Positions 5,854-10,946 of a stretch of 10,946 nucleotides of DNA are shown piece after piece (position 1 is the first letter of the stretch; each line of letters opens with the position of its first letter). A program made the translations under genes and the position numbers. This DNA is from Pseudomonadota bacterium (GTDB lineage: Bacteria; Pseudomonadota; Gammaproteobacteria; Acidiferrobacterales; Acidiferrobacteraceae), in assembly GCA_021795255.1 (NCBI GenBank), contig JAJYPQ010000096.1, forward strand, positions 1-10,946. Direction: 5' to 3'. The notes below the pieces were generated by a model, which made no database searches, had not been told where the DNA came from, and saw only the letters and a program-made list of their open reading frames with translations.

Positions 5854-7275
5854 CTAGGGCGATAGGCGCGGACCCCCGAACGCTGCCTCGGGCCCGAATA
5901 CGTGCTCGCCCAGCTTCCATTTGGCGGCCAGCGTCTCCACCGCATTCTGAAACTCCTCGCTCCGGGAGGGGTGATTAAACGCCGTACCGGCGATGCGGCG
6001 TAAGGCCCCAAGGCGCGGCGCGGATGCGAGCAGGTGAATCAGTTCGCCGGCCTCCGACCCCACCACTTCGCCCCCCAAAAGCTCGCCGCTCTCGAGATCC
6101 GCGATAAGCCGCACATAACCCTCGGGTTCTCCTTGGCCAAGCGCCCGAGGCGAGGTCTCAAAGGCCGAAAAGCCCACCGCCGGCTCCCGACCTTGGTCTT
6201 CAACCTGATCTTCGGTCAGGCCCACGCGCGCAAGCTCCAGCGCACTATAAATGGCCTCGGGCACGCGGGCGAGTTCACGCGTACGCGCGCCTGGCGTGAG
6301 AATATTGTCTACAACCAAACCAGCCTCATAGAGCGCGCGGTTGGCGGTCATGGGCCCGGCCACGCAGTCGCCTAAGGCAAACACGCCATCGGCCTCGGTC
6401 CGGAGCGTGGAATCGACAATGATAAAGCCCTTATCATCGCAGCGGGCCCCGATCGTATCGAGCCCGAGCCCCTGGGTCGTCGGTTGTCGGCCGGTGGCTA
6501 AGAGCACCCAGTCCGCCTCCTCCATGGGCTGCTGATCGATCTCGATACGAACTCCAGCCGCCGTCACAGACAAAGCTCGCAGGGTGCCGACGAAGGGCAC
6601 GATGCCGACATCGGCCAAGCCTCTACGCACAAGACTCATCGCCGGCGAACTGAAATCGGTGCGCGCAAACGGGTCGCGCCGCGTCATCCAGCGCACCTCG
6701 CAGCCGAGCTGGCTTAGAATATAGGAAAATTCAAGACCTACTATCCCGCCGCCTACGAGGAAGACCCGCTTTCCTGAGGGAACGGGTTCATCGAATAGGA
6801 GATCGGTGTGGATGACCCGACCCGAAACGATCGAAAGGCCCTGGGGAACGATGGGTTCTGAGCCGGTAGCGATAATAACGGCCTTCGCGGTCACCGATTC
6901 CCCCAAGGGCTGAACAAGGACTGTTCGGTCGGCCGTAAACGTGGCGTGTCCGGCCAGGGCGCGCACGCCCAGGCGCTTTAGGTAGGACTGGTAGCTCTCG
7001 CGGACCGTGTTAACAACCTCGCGCTGGTGGCGCCATGCCTGCGCCAGATTCGCCACGAGCGTCCCGGCGATCCCCCGTTCCTCCAGGCGGGCCGCCTGGG
7101 CGAGTAAACGAGCGCTATGGTACCAATCCTTCTTCGGCACGCATCCGCGATTCAGGCAGCAACCCCCCCATGTCGCCCTTTCGACGATCACGGTCTTTTG
7201 GCCCTGGAGGGCCGCCAATACCGCGGCGCGATAGCCTCCGGGGCCTGAACCGATGACCAGTACGTCACATTCCAT
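5854..7275 (-). CDS. Dihydrolipoamide dehydrogenase-like class I flavoprotein disulfide oxidoreductase
   Basis: An FAD enzyme of the family that includes lipoamide dehydrogenase, glutathione reductase and mercuric reductase; 473 residues, normal length. Seen: FAD-binding GSGPGG (9-14), redox motif GGCCLNRGCVPKK with Cys40/Cys45, ATGSEP, nucleotide-binding GGGIVG (175-180), second FAD motif ALGDC (300-304), and C-terminal dimer-interface NHPSRSEEF with His435-Pro436 and Glu440 of the active-site base pair. It therefore reduces or oxidises a disulfide or dithiol. Oddities: Cys39 directly precedes the redox Cys, VPKK recalls glutathione reductases, and WMTRRD after the second Rossmann strand carries two Arg where NAD enzymes usually have an acidic residue, which suggests NADP(H). 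No E2 or lipoyl-protein gene lies nearby, so the substrate is open. GGGAGG precedes the ATG by 4 nt. Confidence 0.85.
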   Translation of the reverse strand: MECDVLVIGSGPGGYRAAVLAALQGQKTVIVERATWGGCCLNRGCVPKKDWYHSARLLAQAARLEERGIAGTLVANLAQAWRHQREVVNTVRESYQSYLKRLGVRALAGHATFTADRTVLVQPLGESVTAKAVIIATGSEPIVPQGLSIVSGRVIHTDLLFDEPVPSGKRVFLVGGGIVGLEFSYILSQLGCEVRWMTRRDPFARTDFSSPAMSLVRRGLADVGIVPFVGTLRALSVTAAGVRIEIDQQPMEEADWVLLATGRQPTTQGLGLDTIGARCDDKGFIIVDSTLRTEADGVFALGDCVAGPMTANRALYEAGLVVDNILTPGARTRELARVPEAIYSALELARVGLTEDQVEDQGREPAVGFSAFETSPRALGQGEPEGYVRLIADLESGELLGGEVVGSEAGELIHLLASAPRLGALRRIAGTAFNHPSRSEEFQNAVETLAAKWKLGEHVFGPEAAFGGPRLSP

Positions 7276-7330
7276 AAATCCTCCCCTATTCGTCTTGTCC
7301 TGATCCTAGCGACTTTGGCATTATCGGCTC
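7276..7330. other. Divergent intergenic region (flavoprotein / unknown ORF)
   Basis: These 55 bp must hold the 5' signals of both divergent genes unless promoters lie inside the coding regions. The minus-strand Shine-Dalgarno (GGGAGG) is clear. GATAAT on the minus strand near 7320-7325 is a possible -10 for the flavoprotein but lacks a good -35. No convincing plus-strand promoter is visible. Confidence 0.4.
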
Positions 7331-7792
7331 ATGCTTCCCGTCTTGCGCGCGCTCGCGACCCGTCGCGACCAAAAAATCCTAGAGCGGTTCTTTGCTCGCT
7401 ATGCGGGCCGGACACTCATCATCCACAAAGGACTGACGATGGATTGGCTCGAGGAACTCCTGAAGCTCGGGGGCGCTGCGGGTCACTTCCGTATCGACGC
7501 GCGACAAGCGGTGGACCGCAAAAGCCCGGTCTTGTGGATCACGCACCGATTTGTCCTCCCGCTTGAACTGCCCTTGCCGCTCCTTTGCGATATCGGCAAA
7601 GACAGTATCGCGGTCCGCCATCTTACGTCTCAGGGGCGCCTGGGCCATCCGGCCGACATCGCTTGGATCTTGGACGACATGCGTCGCAAGTCGCGTCGCC
7701 ACGCGCTGCTTGTCAAGACCGGCGACAAACTCATAGCCCATCGCGAACTCCCGGCCGACGACAACGCCTTCGAGTGGGATGTCGGCAGCTAG
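7331..7792 (+). CDS. Unrecognised 153-residue protein
   Basis: I do not recognise the family. It has no signal peptide, transmembrane segment or cysteine cluster (a single Cys). The composition is mixed alpha/beta: basic N-terminal helix (RALATRRDQKILERFFARY), strand RTLIIHKG, helix MDWLEELLKLGG, strands around SPVLWITHRFVLPLELPLP, helix HPADIAWILDDMRRKSRRH, strand ALLVKTGDKLIAHREL, acidic tail DDNAFEWD. Reasons to believe it is real: it fills the gap between two genes exactly, its stop overlaps pmbA in the same CTAG manner as ptsI/WYL, and the minus-strand alternative over the same bases shows no family motif. The ATG at 7331 lacks a Shine-Dalgarno. An in-frame ATG at 7439 has AAAGGA about 8 nt upstream and would give a 117-residue protein starting MDWLEEL. 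Confidence 0.6.
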   Translation: MLPVLRALATRRDQKILERFFARYAGRTLIIHKGLTMDWLEELLKLGGAAGHFRIDARQAVDRKSPVLWITHRFVLPLELPLPLLCDIGKDSIAVRHLTSQGRLGHPADIAWILDDMRRKSRRHALLVKTGDKLIAHRELPADDNAFEWDVGS

Positions 7793-9135
7793 CTTCCGGC
7801 CACCGTCATCCGGTCTATGAGCCAAGACCCGGTACAGATATTATGGCGCCGATCGACGTCCCGACCCACGGCCACGAGCCCTCGATACATATCGCGAAGA
7901 TTCGAGGCGATCGTGATCTCCTCGACCGGATAGGCGAGCTCTCCGCCCTCTACCCAGAAGCCTGCCGCACCCCGCGAGTAGTCGCCGGTCACGCTGTTGA
8001 TTCCAAAACCAATGAGTTCCGTCACAAAAAGCCCACGCCCCATTTTCCGCAAAAGATCCGCCAGATCCTCGGGGCCGGGCTTTATCATGAGGTTATGAAC
8101 GCCGCCGGAGTTGCCCGTGGTGACGAGTTGAAGCTTGCGCGCCGAGTAGCTGTCGAGGCAATAACGGCGCAAAACGCCATCGGTCACGAGCTCGCTATAG
8201 CGCGTCGCTACCCCCTCGTTGTCGAAGGGCGCGCTCCCTATCCCCTTGCGTATGTGAGGATCCTCGTAGAGGTGGACGGTATCGGGAAAAAGCTGGGTCC
8301 CAACGCTGTCGACCAGAAACGAAGAACGCCGATAAAGGCTAGGCCCGGTGATGGCCGACACCAGATGCGATAACAGGCTACGGGCGACGGGGGCCTCGTA
8401 GAGGACCGGAACCTGACAGGTCTTGATTTGACGAGAACCCAACCGTCGCGCGGCGCGGCGTGCACTTTCGCGGCCCACCGATTCGGGGTCTGGCAGATCG
8501 CGGGCGTCCCGGGCCGAGGCGTAGTCGTAATCGCGCTGCATGCGACCTTCATCGTCTTCTCCCAACACCGCGCAACTCAGGCCATGCCGGGTGGCGCGCA
8601 CCACACCCATAAAACCCGCAGTGGTCGCGTAGACGTTAGTCCCTTCGTGGCTCGTCACCGTGGCCCCCTCGGAATTTCGGATACGGGGATCGGTGGCAAA
8701 CGCGGCGCTCTCGCATCTTTGGGCAAGACCGATCGCGTCATCGACAGTCACTACCCAAGGATGATGGAGATCGAGGTCTGGGATCGACTTCGCCAGATGA
8801 GCCGGATCGGCCAGGCCATTGAAGGGATCCTCGGCCGTGTATCGAGCGATGGCACACGCTGCCCTCACAGCTTCAGACAGGGCGTCAGGACGGAAATCCG
8901 AGGTGCTGGCCGAACCGCTGCGAGCGCCGAAATATACGGTGACAGAAAGGCTCTTGTCGCGGTGGTGCTCCACGGTTTCGACCTCCCCGCGACGGACCGT
9001 GACCGAGAGACCCGTCCCGAGACCACCACTGACCTCGGCGGCGGTTGCGCCTTGCCGTCGAGCGAGTTCTAAGGCTTGAGCGGCGAGGTCTTCAAGCGAC
9101 GCTGTCCGTTTGGTGTCTACACTGATCGCGCCCAC
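7789..9135 (-). CDS. pmbA: PmbA/TldE, partner subunit of the TldD/E metalloprotease
   Basis: TldE forms a heterodimer with TldD. In E. coli the complex matures microcin B17 and degrades the antitoxin CcdA, with zinc chemistry in TldD. The product is 448 residues (E. coli 450). Seen: N-terminal domain with SVTVRRGEVETVEHHRDKSLSVTVYFG split over 44-70, the conserved SARKLQLVTTGNSGGVHNL region (331-349), GRGLFVTELIGFGINSVTGDYSRGAAGFWVEGGELAYPVEEITIASNLRDM across 367-416, and the C-terminal end SWLIDRMTVAG. As expected for the TldE class, there is no HExxxH. The start is GTG at 9135, sharing its first base region with the tldD stop (TAGTG). The Shine-Dalgarno GGAGG is embedded in the last Glu codons of tldD. 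In pseudomonads yjgA often separates the pair; here it does not. Confidence 0.95.
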   Translation of the reverse strand: MGAISVDTKRTASLEDLAAQALELARRQGATAAEVSGGLGTGLSVTVRRGEVETVEHHRDKSLSVTVYFGARSGSASTSDFRPDALSEAVRAACAIARYTAEDPFNGLADPAHLAKSIPDLDLHHPWVVTVDDAIGLAQRCESAAFATDPRIRNSEGATVTSHEGTNVYATTAGFMGVVRATRHGLSCAVLGEDDEGRMQRDYDYASARDARDLPDPESVGRESARRAARRLGSRQIKTCQVPVLYEAPVARSLLSHLVSAITGPSLYRRSSFLVDSVGTQLFPDTVHLYEDPHIRKGIGSAPFDNEGVATRYSELVTDGVLRRYCLDSYSARKLQLVTTGNSGGVHNLMIKPGPEDLADLLRKMGRGLFVTELIGFGINSVTGDYSRGAAGFWVEGGELAYPVEEITIASNLRDMYRGLVAVGRDVDRRHNICTGSWLIDRMTVAGS

Positions 9136-9144
9136 TACTCCTCC
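9133..9144 (-). promoter_or_regulatory. Coupled tldD stop / pmbA GTG start with embedded Shine-Dalgarno
   Basis: On the minus strand GGAGGAGTAGTG combines the pmbA ribosome site, the final GAG-GAG codons and TAG stop of tldD, and the pmbA GTG. The GTG overlaps the stop by one base, so ribosomes finishing tldD can restart on pmbA. This would help keep the two subunits at matched levels. Confidence 0.75.
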
Positions 9145-10598
9145 GTACCGCCGACAGTCAGGCCATCGATACGCAAGGTGGGCTGACCGACGCCCACCGG
9201 CACGCTCTGGCCGTCTTTACCACAGGTCCCGACCCCGGAATCCAGCGCGAGATCGTTACCCACCATAGTCACGCGCGTCAACACCTCCGGTCCGCTGCCG
9301 ATGAGAGTGGCCCCGCGCACCGGCCGACCTATCCGGCCGTTTTCGATAAGATAGGCCTCGCTCGCCGAAAACACGAATTTACCGGAGGTAATATCGACTT
9401 GTCCGCCACCGAAATTCACGGCGTAGAGACCCTTTTTTACCGACGCTATGATCTCTTCTGGCGGCGTCTCCCCGGCCAGCATGTAGGTATTGGTCATGCG
9501 CGGCATCGGAAGATGGGCGTAAGATTCGCGTCGACCGTTGCCCGTCGGCGCCATTCCCATAAGCCGCGCGTTCATACGATCCTGCAGATAACCCTTTAAG
9601 ATACCGCGCTCGATCAAAACAGTGCTTTGGGTGGGCGTGCCCTCGTCATCCACGTTCAAAGACCCTCGCCGGCCCGGGAGGGTCCCATCGTCGACCACCG
9701 TGCAAGCGGAGGAGGCAATCTTCTCTCCCAACCGCCCCGCGAACGCCGACGTCCCCTTCCGGTTAAAATCGCCCTCGAGACCGTGGCCGATCGCCTCATG
9801 AAGCAATATGCCAGGCCAGCCCGGGCCAAGCACCACCTGCATAGTCCCGGCCGGAGCAGGCGTCGCTTCTAGATTCACAAGGGCTTGGCGCACCGCCTCG
9901 CGCGCGTATCCCAAGGCCCGCTCTTCAGTAAGGAAATAGCCGTAGTCCGTTCGTCCGCCACCGCCCGCGGACCCGTGCTCGCGGCGACCGTCTTGTTCCA
10001 CGATAACAGAGACGTTGAGACGTACAAGCGGACGGATATCGGCCGCCATAACCCCGTCGCTACGCATCACGAAGACAGTCTCCTGGGACCCGCCTAGGCT
10101 CGCCATGACCTGCTTCACACGCGGATCCAAGCGCCTCGCCTCCTGCTCGACCTTTTCAAGCAGCCCCACCTTTGCGGTGTCCTCGAGACTCGAGAGTGGG
10201 TCGCAGGGCGCATACAGGGCCAGGCTGTGGCCGCTACGGGCCGCGATCGCCTGTTGCCTCTCTTGCCCACCACGGGCTATGGCGCGCGCCGCCTGGGCGG
10301 CGTCCAGCAAGGCCGGCATGATGATTTCGTCGGAGTAGGCGAATCCGGTCTTTTCACCGGCTACCGCCCGTACCCCCACGCCCTGCTCGATATCGCGACT
10401 GCCGGACTTTACCTGACCCTCCTCCAGGGACCAGGACTCCTCGCGACTATACTGAAAGTACAAATCTGCGTAATCGAGCTTACTGCTCAACATTCGGCCC
10501 ATGACTTGTTCCAGTTCGTCCGCCCCTATACCAGCCGGCGTCAACAAGAATTCTTGGGCCTTCTCGAGATTCTTTGCGTGCGAGATATCGGTTGCCAT
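9135..10598 (-). CDS. tldD: TldD, zinc metalloprotease catalytic subunit
   Basis: Catalytic half of the TldD/TldE peptidase, which acts on unfolded or leader peptides in the cytoplasm. The product is 487 residues (E. coli 481). Seen: N-terminal domain [24 protein letters not shown] in the 44-67 region, [19 protein letters not shown] (73-91), the zinc motif HEAIGH at 267-272, the following [19 protein letters not shown], and [21 protein letters not shown] with the third zinc-ligand Cys at 459. All catalytic features are intact. The ATG at 10598 overlaps the upstream nitrilase stop (TAATG), and the gene runs into pmbA with TAGTG, so all three are probably one transcript. The substrate in this organism is unknown, and no ribosomal-peptide cluster or toxin-antitoxin pair is in view. 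Confidence 0.97.
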   Translation of the reverse strand: MATDISHAKNLEKAQEFLLTPAGIGADELEQVMGRMLSSKLDYADLYFQYSREESWSLEEGQVKSGSRDIEQGVGVRAVAGEKTGFAYSDEIIMPALLDAAQAARAIARGGQERQQAIAARSGHSLALYAPCDPLSSLEDTAKVGLLEKVEQEARRLDPRVKQVMASLGGSQETVFVMRSDGVMAADIRPLVRLNVSVIVEQDGRREHGSAGGGGRTDYGYFLTEERALGYAREAVRQALVNLEATPAPAGTMQVVLGPGWPGILLHEAIGHGLEGDFNRKGTSAFAGRLGEKIASSACTVVDDGTLPGRRGSLNVDDEGTPTQSTVLIERGILKGYLQDRMNARLMGMAPTGNGRRESYAHLPMPRMTNTYMLAGETPPEEIIASVKKGLYAVNFGGGQVDITSGKFVFSASEAYLIENGRIGRPVRGATLIGSGPEVLTRVTMVGNDLALDSGVGTCGKDGQSVPVGVGQPTLRIDGLTVGGTEE

Positions 10599-10946
10599 TA
10601 CAGTCTCCGGTGCTTGATGCTGGGAAGGCGGCGCCGTACTGCATCCACCCGTTCGCGTTCGTAGCGCGCAAGGACCACCCCGGTCCCTTCAGGCTTGCAG
10701 CTGAGGACCGTTCCCCAGGGGTCCACTATCATGCTATGGCCATATGTCGCACGGCCATTGTCGTGGTGGCCGCTCTGGGCTGCGGCCACCACATAACAGC
10801 TGTTCTCGATCGCCCGGGCGCGCAGCAATACATCCCAGTGCGCTTCGCCGGTCGGCACCGTAAACGCCGCCGGTAGGCTTATGATCTCGGCCCCTTTGGC
10901 AAGAAGGATCCGGAACAACTCGGGGAAACGGAGGTCGTAGCACACG
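10598..10946 (-). CDS. Nitrilase-superfamily amidase, C-terminal part (5' end outside window)
   Basis: A carbon-nitrogen hydrolase with a Glu-Lys-Cys triad. The visible 115 or so residues begin at the nucleophile region [12 protein letters not shown], where Cys is the attacking residue. They continue with family blocks [31 protein letters not shown] (in parts), [21 protein letters not shown] and the C-terminus [13 protein letters not shown]. The Glu and Lys of the triad would lie in the missing N-terminal half. The CYDLRFPE form is typical of the Nit1/NitB-like branch (deaminated-glutathione amidase and relatives), but the exact substrate cannot be fixed from a fragment. The stop TAA overlaps the tldD ATG. 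A nitrilase gene upstream of tldD is a familiar gammaproteobacterial order. Confidence 0.9.
   Translation of the reverse strand, partial: VCYDLRFPELFRILLAKGAEIISLPAAFTVPTGEAHWDVLLRARAIENSCYVVAAAQSGHHDNGRATYGHSMIVDPWGTVLSCKPEGTGVVLARYERERVDAVRRRLPSIKHRRL

Noticed and set aside
7295..7330. Possible plus-strand sigma-70 promoter (TTGTCC ... CATTAT) before the unknown ORF
   Set aside because: The -10 would end only a few bases before the ATG and both boxes are weak; reported only as an undefined divergent region.
7379..7825. 148-codon minus-strand frame as an alternative to the unknown plus-strand ORF
   Set aside because: It would overlap the pmbA end by 37 bp and shows no recognisable domain or Shine-Dalgarno; the plus-strand ORF fits the gap better. 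Not fully excluded.
7585..8373. 262-codon open frame on the plus strand
   Set aside because: It overlaps the end of the unknown ORF in another frame and then runs antisense to the well-supported pmbA; the sequence is low in recognisable structure.
8428..9072. 214-codon open frame on the plus strand
   Set aside because: Antisense shadow of pmbA with no motif or start signal.

Overview
The window looks like chromosomal core DNA from a high-GC proteobacterium, most likely a gammaproteobacterium. The order rpoN–hpf–hprK–rapZ–EIIA(Man-type)–HPr–EI is that of the regulatory, sugar-transport-free phosphotransferase (PTS) loci found in beta- and gammaproteobacteria that carry HPr kinase. The tldD/pmbA pair behind a nitrilase-family gene is a common gammaproteobacterial arrangement. 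A chemolithotrophic or otherwise non-fermentative lineage would fit, but I cannot place it to genus. I see no phage, transposon, CRISPR, tRNA or rRNA. No stretch of more than 300 bases lacks a gene; the longest gap is about 195 bp (5659-5853).

Region 1 (1-5248, plus strand) is a tightly packed regulatory cluster: the C-terminal third of sigma-54 (rpoN, cut by the window edge), hibernation factor hpf, HPr kinase/phosphorylase hprK, RapZ, a mannose-type EIIA-like protein, HPr and Enzyme I. Several junctions overlap (hprK/rapZ ATGA, EIIA/HPr 14 nt, HPr/EI 1 nt). EI and HPr keep their phosphorylation residues (EI His194; HPr His15 and Ser46), and HprK keeps its P-loop and signature. Two things are unusual. 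The slot between hpf and hprK, where ptsN (EIIA-Ntr) often sits, holds only 58 bp. The EIIA-like protein has Gln where the phosphorylated His should be (Q9), and a new His (H73) in place of a usually conserved Pro in the same active-site region. This is a PTS phosphorelay whose local output protein appears unable to accept phosphate at the normal site.

Region 2 (5245-7792) holds three less familiar genes. A small stand-alone WYL-domain-like protein runs on the minus strand, with a strong Shine-Dalgarno and a plausible sigma-70 promoter. A dihydrolipoamide-dehydrogenase-like flavoprotein, also on the minus strand, has no E1/E2 partner nearby; its redox centre contains an extra adjacent Cys and its nucleotide-binding region looks NADP(H)-like. 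Divergent from it is an unrecognised 153-residue protein on the plus strand. A near-perfect hairpin with no T-tract sits between the flavoprotein and the WYL gene.

Region 3 (7789-10946, minus strand) is a coupled operon read right to left: nitrilase-superfamily amidase (cut by the right edge), tldD, pmbA/tldE. TAATG and TAGTG junctions link the genes. TldD has the zinc-protease HExxxH motif and the distal Cys; PmbA is its non-catalytic partner.

The two convergent gene pairs (ptsI/WYL and unknown ORF/pmbA) both end in the same four-base CTAG, each gene using one strand of it as its TAG stop.
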